Positions 1 through 6,463 of a stretch of 15,938 nucleotides of DNA are shown one piece after another. Below the pieces are notes generated by a model, which saw only the letters and a program-made list of their open reading frames with translations, made no database searches and was not told where the DNA came from. This DNA is from Gp6-AA40 sp035764385 (GTDB lineage Bacteria > Acidobacteriota > Vicinamibacteria > Vicinamibacterales > UBA2999), in contig DASTZI010000119.1 of NCBI GenBank assembly GCA_035764385.1, forward strand, positions 1 through 15,938. Direction: 5' to 3'. The position numbers and the translations under genes were made by a program. How positions within the stretch are numbered: position 1 is the stretch's first letter; each line of letters starts with the position of its first letter.

Positions 1-474
1 CCGATGTCGCTCTCGCACGCGCGCCGTGGCGCGGTGCCGCCCGGCGACTATGTGGTCGCGATCGGATCCGCCAGCCTCGCGCGGCCCGGTCGCGACGTCA
101 CGCTCGTCGTATGGGGATCGACACTGCCGCTCGCGTTGCAGGCCGCAGCGACGCTTTCACGTGAAGGAGTGGACGTCGAGGTGATTGATCTCCGTTCGCT
201 CGCACCGTGGGATGCACCGACTGTCGTCGACTCCGTGCGGCGGACTCGTCGGCTGGTCATCGCGCACGAAACATGGGTGACGGGCAGTTTTGGGGCTGAG
301 GTCGCCGCGACGGTGGCCGGTCAGACGCCACGTATCGAACTCTTGGCCCCCATCAGCCGGGTCGGTGCGGCACCCATTCCGATCCCGAGCGGCCCGCTTC
401 GCGCGCGTGCGCTGCCGACGACGGCACAGCTCGTCGCCGCCGTGCGCGCCACGCTTGAGGGCTCACGTACGTGA
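1..474 (+). CDS. 2-oxoacid dehydrogenase E1 component beta subunit, C-terminal part (5' truncated by window)
   Basis: This is the C-terminal part of the thiamine-diphosphate-dependent E1 beta subunit of a pyruvate, acetoin or branched-chain 2-oxoacid dehydrogenase complex. The visible 157 residues start with the conserved linker (VPPGDYVVAIGSASLARPG, like the usual VPxGdYxvplGkA) and run through the transketolase C-terminal domain: DVTLVVWGSTLPLALQAA, then VEVIDLRSLAPWD, then RLVIAHETW, and the end region with ISRVGAAPIPIPSGPL. The frame is open to base 1, so the real start lies upstream and the ATG at 4 is internal. The TGA at 472-474 overlaps the GTG start of the lipoyl-domain gene (GTGA, 471-474), which indicates translational coupling. 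The exact substrate class cannot be told from this fragment. Confidence 0.9.
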   Translation, partial: PMSLSHARRGAVPPGDYVVAIGSASLARPGRDVTLVVWGSTLPLALQAAATLSREGVDVEVIDLRSLAPWDAPTVVDSVRRTRRLVIAHETWVTGSFGAEVAATVAGQTPRIELLAPISRVGAAPIPIPSGPLRARALPTTAQLVAAVRATLEGSRT

Positions 475-725
475 GCGTGAATCGATACGACATCCCGCTG
501 CCGAGGATCGAAGGGGCGCAGAGCGAGATCGTGGTGGCCGCATGGCTGAAGCAGCCTGGCGACTCCGTAACGGTAGGAGAGATCGTGGCTGAGGTGTCGA
601 CCGACAAGGTGAACGTCGAGATCGCTTCGCCTGTGACCGGCGTACTCGAAACGATCCTCGTGGGTGAGGGTGCGACCGTCGTCGAGGGAACGCCGATCGC
701 ATGTGTCGTCGTACCGCGCTCCTAG
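471..725 (+). CDS. stand-alone lipoyl (biotinyl-lipoyl) domain protein, E2-type
   Basis: An 84-residue protein that is a single lipoyl domain as found at the N terminus of E2 acyltransferases. It would carry the lipoyl arm shuttling acyl groups from E1. The fold signature is clear: PLPRIEGAQSEIVVAAWLKQPGDSV, the beta-hairpin STDKVNVEI with the expected lipoylation lysine K46, then ASPVTGVLETILVGEGATVVEGTPIACV. It stops (TAG 723-725) right at the end of the domain. There is no hinge, no subunit-binding domain and no catalytic domain, so it is about a fifth of a normal E2. The GTG start overlaps the E1 beta stop. The 38 bases after it lead into the convergent PEGA gene, and no other frame there resembles the rest of an E2. 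It may be a genuine free lipoyl carrier or an E2 remnant. Confidence 0.85.
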   Translation: MSVNRYDIPLPRIEGAQSEIVVAAWLKQPGDSVTVGEIVAEVSTDKVNVEIASPVTGVLETILVGEGATVVEGTPIACVVVPRS

Positions 726-763
726 GGGGTCGATTCGTTTCGCTCGTTATACGGTGCGCACGA

Positions 764-1579
764 CTACTGCTCGAGCGACGCTCCCACACGCGCACGGCTG
801 CCGCCCTTCACGCGCACCGTTCCCACCCACGGCTTGAATCCATCGAGCTCGACGCGTACTTCGTGCATCCCTTCGGACACGTTCGCAATCGACATTGGAG
901 CCCGACCGACGACGGTTCCATCGAGCAGTACCTGTGCGTCTCGAGGACGCGACATGATTTCGATCGAACCGCCGAGCGCCGGGGTCGGCGCGGCCGTCGG
1001 TTGTGGTCGTGGGGTGGTTGAGGGCCGCGGTGTCGACGAGGGACTCGACGCGCGCCGAGTCGATCGTGGAGCTGACGCTGCGGGCGTCGCGGTCGCATCG
1101 GCGACCTCCGTCGCTTTGACGACGCTCGGTCCGCGTGCCGGTACCGTCGAAGGCTCTGGGGCCGGCTTTGAAGGTTCGACGGACGCTACCGGAGGAACCG
1201 TCGGCGCCGCGGCCGTGCGCGCCGGCGCGGGCGCAGACGCGGGGACGGGTGCAGACGCGGGGGCGGCGATGCGATGCCCTGGTGTGCCCGATGGCCCGAT
1301 GATGCGGTCGGCGAACACATATCCGCCGGCGAAGCCGGCGATCACTCCGATGACGACCGCGATCATCGTCATCGGCCGGGCGCTGACCGGCTGAGACGGG
1401 GGTTGGTCGGCAGCAGTCGAGGTGATCGACAGGTGCCCATCGTACGCCGTGGGTATCCGTAGGAAGGCTGGTTCCCGCTCGGTCATCGGCGTGACGGATT
1501 CCTCGGATGCAGTGATGGATTCCTCGGATGCAAACGCCAGAAACGGATCACGTGTCTGATCGGTCGGCGGTGAATCCAT
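764..1579 (-). CDS. single-pass membrane protein with Pro/Ala-rich linker and C-terminal PEGA domain
   Basis: A 271-residue protein. Residues 1-69 form a polar, acidic N-terminal segment containing a duplicated heptad (ASEESIT ASEESVT). Residues 70-90 are a hydrophobic transmembrane helix (MTMIAVVIGVIAGFAGGYVFA). Residues about 95-200 are a low-complexity Ala/Pro/Ser/Thr linker, and residues 203-271 are a PEGA domain (GGSIEIMSRPRDAQVLLDG, VGRAPMSI, VSEGMHEVRVELDGF). PEGA domains are small beta-sandwiches often tethered to bacterial surfaces or to kinases; here no enzyme domain is attached. I chose the ATG at 1579 because AAAGGGG lies about 9 nt upstream on the minus strand and the further in-frame extension to 1660 looks non-coding. 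It converges with the lipoyl gene and follows the heme operon on the same strand after a 177-bp gap. Function unknown; an envelope scaffolding role is only a guess. Confidence 0.8.
   Translation of the reverse strand: MDSPPTDQTRDPFLAFASEESITASEESVTPMTEREPAFLRIPTAYDGHLSITSTAADQPPSQPVSARPMTMIAVVIGVIAGFAGGYVFADRIIGPSGTPGHRIAAPASAPVPASAPAPARTAAAPTVPPVASVEPSKPAPEPSTVPARGPSVVKATEVADATATPAASAPRSTRRASSPSSTPRPSTTPRPQPTAAPTPALGGSIEIMSRPRDAQVLLDGTVVGRAPMSIANVSEGMHEVRVELDGFKPWVGTVRVKGGSRARVGASLEQ
1496..1532. repeat. 21-bp tandem duplication inside the PEGA-protein gene
   Basis: The 16-mer GGATTCCTCGGATGCA occurs at 1496-1511 and again at 1517-1532, a period of 21 bp. On the minus strand it encodes the repeated heptad S-E-E-S-(I/V)-T-A in the N-terminal acidic segment of the PEGA protein. 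The length is a multiple of three, so the frame is kept. Confidence 0.8.
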
Positions 1580-1756
1580 GACGTATCGCCCCTTTCCGTA
1601 CCCGTACTGTACAGAGCAACGAAAAATTACCTTCAGCCAGGCGCTTCGGTCGGGAGGCAACCGTGTGCCAGTTCGAGCACTCGTGAGATCCGTAATAACG
1701 GACGAGCGGGCTTCCCGCAGACCAGCAACAATGAGGCCGACTCGGACTGTCGGAAA

Positions 1757-3322
1757 TTATGCGTCTTGAGCCCTGAGGCTGGCGGCCTGGGCGGAATAGT
1801 AAGCCGCGATTGCGTCAACGAGGGCGGGGATTGTGTAAGTCCTCGGCTGAATCGTGACAGGCACGCCGAGCTGCCGGGCCGCGTCAGCTGTGACGGGACC
1901 GATGGTCGCGACCACGGTGTGCTTCAACAGATCCGACACCTGATCGGCGCCATGAATCTTGGCGAAATTGCGGATCGCCGATGGGCTTGTGAAGGTGGCC
2001 ACGTCAATCTTCCCGTTGAGCAGCATCCCGTAGACGTCGGGATCCGTTTCGCGCTGCGCGTCTTCGAGAATCGTGCGGTAGGCGATGACTTCGGTGACGA
2101 CGGCGCCTGCCTCACGCAGCTGTTCGGCAATCACTTCACGTCCAATGTCGGAGCGCGGCAGCAGCACCCGCACGCCGGTCATCGGCCCCTGCGCCATCAG
2201 CGCCGCGGCGACGGCGTCACCGCGGAACTCGCGAGGGATCAGGTCCACCTTGATCCCGTAGGCGGCGAGTTTCTCGGCGGTCGCGGTGCCTGACGTGCAG
2301 AGGCGCGGTCCTTTCAGCGCGCGCACGTCGCGCTCGCCGTCGAGCAGCGCCGTCATGAACGCGTCGACGGCATTCGCGCTCGTAAAGATAATCCAGTCGA
2401 ACTGTTCGGGACTGGCGGCCGCGCGCAGCAGTGGATCGGGATCCTCGGGCGGCGCCATGCGAATCATTGGCGCTTCGATCGATTCCGCGCCGTACGCCGT
2501 CAGGAGGTCGACGAGCTCCGCGGCCTGCTCTCTCGGCCGCGTGACCAGCACACGTTTCCCGAAGAGCGGGCGCGAGTCGAACCACCGCAGGTGTTCGCGA
2601 AGTCCGGTGACGCGCCCGGTGACGAGGATTGCGGCCTCTTTGCGGCGCGGATGTTCACGCATCGCTGTCAGCAGCTCCGCGATCGTGCCGGGGATCGTCT
2701 CCTGGGCTGGAAGCGTGCCGCTGTAGATGATCGCTGCCTGAGAGTCGAGTGGCCACCCGTTGGCGGCGAGTGATTCGAGCAGCCGCAGCAGCTGCTGCGG
2801 CCCGGCATAGCAGACGATGGTTCCTTCAAGACGCGCGAGACTGGCCCAATCGATATCGGGCGGTGTCCGGCTCTCGTCTTCGTACCCGCGGACGAGCGTG
2901 ATGGTATCGCCGCCTCCTGGATACGTGACAGGGACGCCGGCATACGCGGGAACAGCGAGCCCCGCAGCCAGGCCGGGCACCACCTCGAAGGGGACGCCGT
3001 GCTCGTGAAGGAAGAGCGCCTCTTCGCCGCCACGGTCGAACACGAACGGATCGCCCCACTTCAACCTGGCCACAACTTTCCCTTCGCGCGCCTTTTCGAG
3101 CAGCAGATAACTGATCGCGTCCTGTGCCGTCGAAGACTGCGGGGCCGCCGTGCCGACGTCAATGAGCTCGGCGCCCTGCCGTGCGTACTTCAACAGCCGG
3201 ACGGGCACCAGATGGTCGTAGACAACGACATCGGCGCCGCGAAGATGATGAAGGCCTCGAACCGTGATCAGACCAGGATCACCAGGGCCCGCACCGATCA
3301 GATAGACGGCAGGACGCCTCAC
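1757..3322 (-). CDS. cobA-hemD: fused uroporphyrinogen-III C-methyltransferase / uroporphyrinogen-III synthase (CobA-HemD)
   Basis: A 521-residue two-domain enzyme. Residues 1-247 are a SUMT/CobA-type tetrapyrrole methylase (VYLIGAGPGDPGLITVRG, VVYDHLV, DPFVFDRGGEEA, GVPFEVVPG, YAGVPVTY). Residues 254-515 are HemD (FGKRVLVTRPREQAAEL, WIIFTSANAVDAF, LLPRSDIGREV, DVATFTSPSAIRNF, ATIGPVTADAARQLG). HemD closes hydroxymethylbilane to uroporphyrinogen III; CobA would methylate that to precorrin-2 for siroheme and B12. This fusion type is known in several phyla. The GTG start overlaps the hemC stop (GTGA, 3319-3322), as expected for coupled translation of consecutive pathway steps. The CobA half departs from consensus at several places (KWGDP for KGGDP, FDRG for FGRG, CYAG for YMG, VRGYED for VTGH), so its methylase activity is less certain than the HemD activity. 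It is the last gene of the operon. Confidence 0.93.
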   Translation of the reverse strand: MRRPAVYLIGAGPGDPGLITVRGLHHLRGADVVVYDHLVPVRLLKYARQGAELIDVGTAAPQSSTAQDAISYLLLEKAREGKVVARLKWGDPFVFDRGGEEALFLHEHGVPFEVVPGLAAGLAVPAYAGVPVTYPGGGDTITLVRGYEDESRTPPDIDWASLARLEGTIVCYAGPQQLLRLLESLAANGWPLDSQAAIIYSGTLPAQETIPGTIAELLTAMREHPRRKEAAILVTGRVTGLREHLRWFDSRPLFGKRVLVTRPREQAAELVDLLTAYGAESIEAPMIRMAPPEDPDPLLRAAASPEQFDWIIFTSANAVDAFMTALLDGERDVRALKGPRLCTSGTATAEKLAAYGIKVDLIPREFRGDAVAAALMAQGPMTGVRVLLPRSDIGREVIAEQLREAGAVVTEVIAYRTILEDAQRETDPDVYGMLLNGKIDVATFTSPSAIRNFAKIHGADQVSDLLKHTVVATIGPVTADAARQLGVPVTIQPRTYTIPALVDAIAAYYSAQAASLRAQDA

Positions 3323-4344
3323 GGTTGGATGCCCTCGACCGCCGCGTGCGCCTGTTGCACTTCGGCAAGGATCTCGGCGGCACCGCGCGAGAGCAGGTCT
3401 TCAGCAACCGCGGTGCCCACACCTGCCGCCTCGTGTACGGCACCGCGCGATTCCGCACGGACTGCTCGCGTACCGTCGAGTGACAGCACGATCGCGGTGA
3501 GCGTCAACGATCCGCCGGCTACCGTCGCATGCGCGCCGATCGGCATCTGGCACCCGCCGCCAAGCTTGACGACGGCCGCCCGTTCCGCATCGAGCGCGCC
3601 TCGCGCGTGTGCGTCATCGATCGCTGCGACCGCCGCTGCGACGCGATCATCATTCGCACGGATTTCCACCGCGATGATTCCCTGGCCCGGCGCCGGCACG
3701 CACGCTGCGATGGGCAGCGACGCGGAAATCCGCGCCTGCTGCTGAAGCCGAATCAGACCCGCCGAGGCGAGCACGAGCGCGTCGTATTCGCCTGCGTCGA
3801 GCTTTCGCAGGCGCGTGCCGAGGTTGCCGCGAATGGGGAGAAAGCTCGCGCCGGCAAAGACACGCGCGAGCTGTGCCGTGCGACGGACGCTGCTCGTGCC
3901 GATGCGCGGCGCGCTTCCGAGTCGCGAGACGAGTTCTTCGACTGACAAGGCGGAAGGTCCGGCTGAAGCCGGACCCCACTGGGCGGTGGGGGCCGCCTTC
4001 AGCCGGACCTGTCCGCCCTCGGCCGGCAGGACCACCGCGTCGCGAGCATCCTCGCGCGGCAGCACGCCGGCGATGCGGAGACCCTCGGGAAGCACCACCG
4101 GCATGTCCTTGCTGCTGTGGACGGCGAGATCGATGTCACCGTCGAGCAAGGCGTCCTCGATTTCCTTGACGAAGAGCCGCTTGCCCCCGATCTGCGCCAG
4201 CGACGCGTCCGCAAGCTTGTCACCCGAGGTGCGGATGACCACGGTTTCGCACGCCAGGCCGGTCTTCGCACGCAGTTGCGCGGCGACCGCATCAGCCTGG
4301 AACAGCGCGAGCTCGCTGCCGCGCGTCCCAATGCGAAGAGTCAT
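3319..4344 (-). CDS. hemC: porphobilinogen deaminase (hydroxymethylbilane synthase)
   Basis: HemC condenses four porphobilinogens into hydroxymethylbilane in the cytoplasm. The 341-residue product starts with LRIGTRGSELALFQA. It keeps the catalytic aspartate in HSSKDMP (D80), the substrate-binding stretch RIGTSSVRR (about 148-155), NLGTRLRKLDAGEYDAL, and the dipyrromethane-cofactor cysteine in LGGGCQMPIG (C265). It is about 25-30 residues longer than a typical HemC. The excess is a block at residues 112-132 (QVRLKAAPTAQWGPASAGPSA) between DARDAVVLP and LSVEELVSRLG, encoded by an inverted repeat described separately. The reading frame is intact through it. The ATG at 4344 overlaps the hemA stop (ATGA, 4341-4344), and its own stop overlaps the cobA-hemD start. 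Confidence 0.96.
   Translation of the reverse strand: MTLRIGTRGSELALFQADAVAAQLRAKTGLACETVVIRTSGDKLADASLAQIGGKRLFVKEIEDALLDGDIDLAVHSSKDMPVVLPEGLRIAGVLPREDARDAVVLPAEGGQVRLKAAPTAQWGPASAGPSALSVEELVSRLGSAPRIGTSSVRRTAQLARVFAGASFLPIRGNLGTRLRKLDAGEYDALVLASAGLIRLQQQARISASLPIAACVPAPGQGIIAVEIRANDDRVAAAVAAIDDAHARGALDAERAAVVKLGGGCQMPIGAHATVAGGSLTLTAIVLSLDGTRAVRAESRGAVHEAAGVGTAVAEDLLSRGAAEILAEVQQAHAAVEGIQP
3947..4019. repeat. palindromic element inserted in frame in hemC
   Basis: A 73-bp inverted repeat. Perfect 14-bp arms AGGTCCGGCTGAAG (3955-3968) and CTTCAGCCGGACCT (3997-4010) are extended outward by GGCGG (3949-3953) and CCGCC (4013-4017). Nested in the left half is a second perfect palindrome, GGTCCGGCT-GA-AGCCGGACC (3956-3975). 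Both strands read through as the same kind of peptide: V-R-L-K-A-A-P-T on the coding strand and V-R-L-K-P-D-P-T on the other. The element lies inside hemC where orthologues have only a short loop. It looks like a dispersed REP-like or protein-inserted palindrome; copy number elsewhere in the genome cannot be seen here. Confidence 0.85.
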
Positions 4345-5636
4345 GAGCGCTTGGACGGCTCGGACGCGTCTTGGTCCTGAAGGCGGAACAGTCTGTTGAC
4401 GGCTTCGGTATAGGCGGCCTGGGTTTCTTCGTCGGGCAGCGCCTTGAGCTGTTCGGTCGGTTCGAGGAGCAGCTTCTCCACGATGAGACGCGTGACCTCG
4501 TCGACGCGGGCGCGCGTCTCCGGCGTCAGCGGGCCGAGTTTGCCTTCGAGTCGTTGCAGCTCGGAGCGGCGTATCGACTCGAACCGCTGCCGGAGCGCCA
4601 CCACGGTCGGCACCGCGCTGCGCGAACGCTGCCACGTCATGAACTTGGTGACTTCGTCGTTGACGATCGATTCGGCGCGCTCGACTTCGGCCGCGCGCCG
4701 CGACAGGTTTTCCTCCACGATGATCTGCAAGTCGTCGATGTTGTAGAGAAACACCTGTTCGATCTCGCCGACGGCCGGATCGACGTCGCGGGGAACGGCA
4801 ATGTCGATGATGAAAAGCGGCGTACCGCGCCGGTGCCCCTGCGCCGCCTCCAGCTGGGCGCGCGTGATGATCGGGCGCTGCGATCCGGTGGCCGTGATCA
4901 CGATGTCGGCCGCGCCAAGGGCGTTGGTCATCGAGTCCCATGGAACGGCAAGGCCGCCGACCACCGCCGCCAGTTCCTCGGCGTGCGCGTGCGTGCGGCT
5001 GGTGATGACAATCTCGCCGACGCCCTGCGTGCGGAGATGCTGCGCGGTCAACGAGCTGATTTCCCCCGCCCCGACGACCAGCACCCGATGCCCACCGAGG
5101 CGTCCAAAGATCTTTCGCGCCAGCGCAACGGCGGCGTAGCTGACCGACACAGCGCCTTCGCCGAGGGCGGTTTCCGTCCGCACCCGCTTGCCGACGCCGA
5201 ACGACCACCGGAACACGTTGCTGAGCACGGGGCCGACGCAGCGGGTGGACGCGGAGGTCTGATAGGCGTCTTTGACCTGGCCGAGTATCTGCGGTTCGCC
5301 GACGACGAGCGAATCGAGTCCGGCGGCGACGCGGAACAGGTGCGCGACCGCGGCGCTGTTCTCGAGCGCGAACAGATGCGGCTGAAAGGTCGGGGCCGAC
5401 ACGTGGTGGTACTCGCTGATGAACGACACCAGCTCTTCACGCGCACACGCGGGATCGGTCGTCGCGACGTACAGCTCGGAACGGTTGCATGTCGACAGCA
5501 CCACCGCTTCGCTCATCGACGGCTTTGTGGCGATGGCGCCGGCCGCGGCGGTGAGATCGCGACTGGAGAAATCGAGCCGCTCGCGCAGATCGACGGGCGC
5601 CGTGCGGTGGCTTACGCCCAGCAGAAAGAGGTGCAT
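4341..5636 (-). CDS. hemA: glutamyl-tRNA reductase
   Basis: HemA reduces glutamyl-tRNA(Glu) with NADPH to glutamate-1-semialdehyde, the first committed step of the C5 tetrapyrrole pathway. The 431-residue product has the standard length. The N-terminal catalytic domain starts HLFLLGVSHRTAPVDLRERL and has the nucleophilic cysteine in LSTCNRSELY. The motif GLDSLVVGEPQILGQVKDAY follows, then the NADPH-binding Rossmann segment VLVVGAGEISSLTAQHL and the SRT motif of that domain. The C-terminal helical dimerization domain ends the protein. The start is the ATG at 5636, sharing one base with the stop of the upstream membrane protein (TGATG); the open frame further upstream is a shadow of that gene. 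No heme-responsive N-terminal degradation signal is obvious. Confidence 0.96.
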   Translation of the reverse strand: MHLFLLGVSHRTAPVDLRERLDFSSRDLTAAAGAIATKPSMSEAVVLSTCNRSELYVATTDPACAREELVSFISEYHHVSAPTFQPHLFALENSAAVAHLFRVAAGLDSLVVGEPQILGQVKDAYQTSASTRCVGPVLSNVFRWSFGVGKRVRTETALGEGAVSVSYAAVALARKIFGRLGGHRVLVVGAGEISSLTAQHLRTQGVGEIVITSRTHAHAEELAAVVGGLAVPWDSMTNALGAADIVITATGSQRPIITRAQLEAAQGHRRGTPLFIIDIAVPRDVDPAVGEIEQVFLYNIDDLQIIVEENLSRRAAEVERAESIVNDEVTKFMTWQRSRSAVPTVVALRQRFESIRRSELQRLEGKLGPLTPETRARVDEVTRLIVEKLLLEPTEQLKALPDEETQAAYTEAVNRLFRLQDQDASEPSKRS

Positions 5637-6463
5637 CAGTAGAACGTGTGGCTCGTCGTCACGAAGTAGTTGATGGCGAGGAAATTCACCATCGCGAACG
5701 CGAAGCCGAGCGATGACAACCACGCGGCACGTCTGCCGGTCCAGCCCCAGGTCCTTCTCGCGAAGATCGCGAATGAGTACACGCCCCACGTCAGCAGCGC
5801 CACAAAAATCTTGGGATCGTCGATCGACATGGCGCGCAGGTTCGGGTCGTCTGGCGCGATCGTGCGCGCCTGGGCCGTCCAGACCGCGCCGACGATGACG
5901 CCAAAGGTCAGGAACACCAACCCGACCGTCACCGCGCGCGAGTTCATGATGTCCAGGATCTGCAACGAGGGCAGGCGCGTGTAGAAGTAGCCCAGATGCT
6001 TCTTCTTGATCTCCTTGAACTGGAGCATGTAGGTCACGCCCAGGACGCCTGCCAGGGCGAAGCTCGCATAGGCGAACAGCAGCGACGACACATGCACCCA
6101 GAACCACGGGCTGTCGAGCACAGGATCCGCCCGCTCCACACCCGGATGCAGCACGGGAATCAGCTGCAGCCCGATGATGACCGGAAGGATGAAGACGCCC
6201 ATCGATCGCTCGTCAGTGGTCAGTTCGAGATACAGATACGACAGAGTGAGTAGCCAGACAAACGACGACACCGCCCGCGAGAAGTTCGCGAACGGCAGAT
6301 GGCGGACTTCCATCGTCTGCATGCCGATGACGAAGGTGTGGACGAGCGCTCCGAACAGAAGAAGTGTTGTGGCGGCGCGGCCGACTGTTGAATCCCGCCG
6401 CGCGAAATGAATCGCGTACGCGACCCCGGCGGCCGCGTAGAGGAGCAGCGGGAGCGTGTTCAA
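5636..6463 (-). CDS. CcsA/HemX-family cytochrome c assembly-type membrane protein
   Basis: A 275-residue integral membrane protein with about eight hydrophobic helices. Examples are LPLLLYAAAGVAYAIHF, the stretch around GALVHTFVIG, SMGVFILPVIIGLQLIPVL, FWVHVSSLLFAYASFALAG, AVTVGLVFLTFGVIVGAVW, and the C-terminal LGFAFAMVNFLAINYFV. The WVHVSSLLFAYASFALAGVLGVTYML block is typical of the CcsA/CcmC superfamily. The periplasmic WWD tryptophan-rich motif of true heme-handling proteins is not recognisable: where WGxYWxWDPKE is expected, the sequence reads AQARTIAPDDPNLRAMSIDDPK. That and its position directly upstream of hemA suggest a HemX-like role in supporting or controlling HemA rather than cytochrome c ligation. 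It appears to start at TTG (6463), overlapping the upstream VWFA stop (TTGA), with no better internal start near the first helix. Confidence 0.8.
   Translation of the reverse strand: MNTLPLLLYAAAGVAYAIHFARRDSTVGRAATTLLLFGALVHTFVIGMQTMEVRHLPFANFSRAVSSFVWLLTLSYLYLELTTDERSMGVFILPVIIGLQLIPVLHPGVERADPVLDSPWFWVHVSSLLFAYASFALAGVLGVTYMLQFKEIKKKHLGYFYTRLPSLQILDIMNSRAVTVGLVFLTFGVIVGAVWTAQARTIAPDDPNLRAMSIDDPKIFVALLTWGVYSFAIFARRTWGWTGRRAAWLSSLGFAFAMVNFLAINYFVTTSHTFY

Noticed and set aside
726..763. Possible terminator between the lipoyl and PEGA genes
   Set aside because: No convincing stem with a T-run is visible in the 38 bases on either strand.
1633..1818. Small minus-strand ORF of 61 codons in the gap between cobA-hemD and the PEGA gene
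   Set aside because: It overlaps the cobA-hemD end, has no supported ribosome binding site and no recognisable composition; it is likely chance.
3380..3452. Repeated GGCACCGCGCGA in the 3' part of hemC
   Set aside because: Two short copies in GC-rich coding sequence with Ala/Arg codons; too short and unstructured to separate from chance.
4345..5208. Possible N-terminal extension of HemC to 629 residues
   Set aside because: The extension is an off-frame reading of hemA; MTLRIGTRGSELA at 4344 is the standard HemC start and overlaps the hemA stop as ATGA.
4371..5642. Open frame of 423 codons on the plus strand opposite hemA
   Set aside because: It is the antisense of a clear hemA; long antisense frames are common in GC-rich genes, and the translation is rich in Arg/Asp/Gly with no domain-like pattern.
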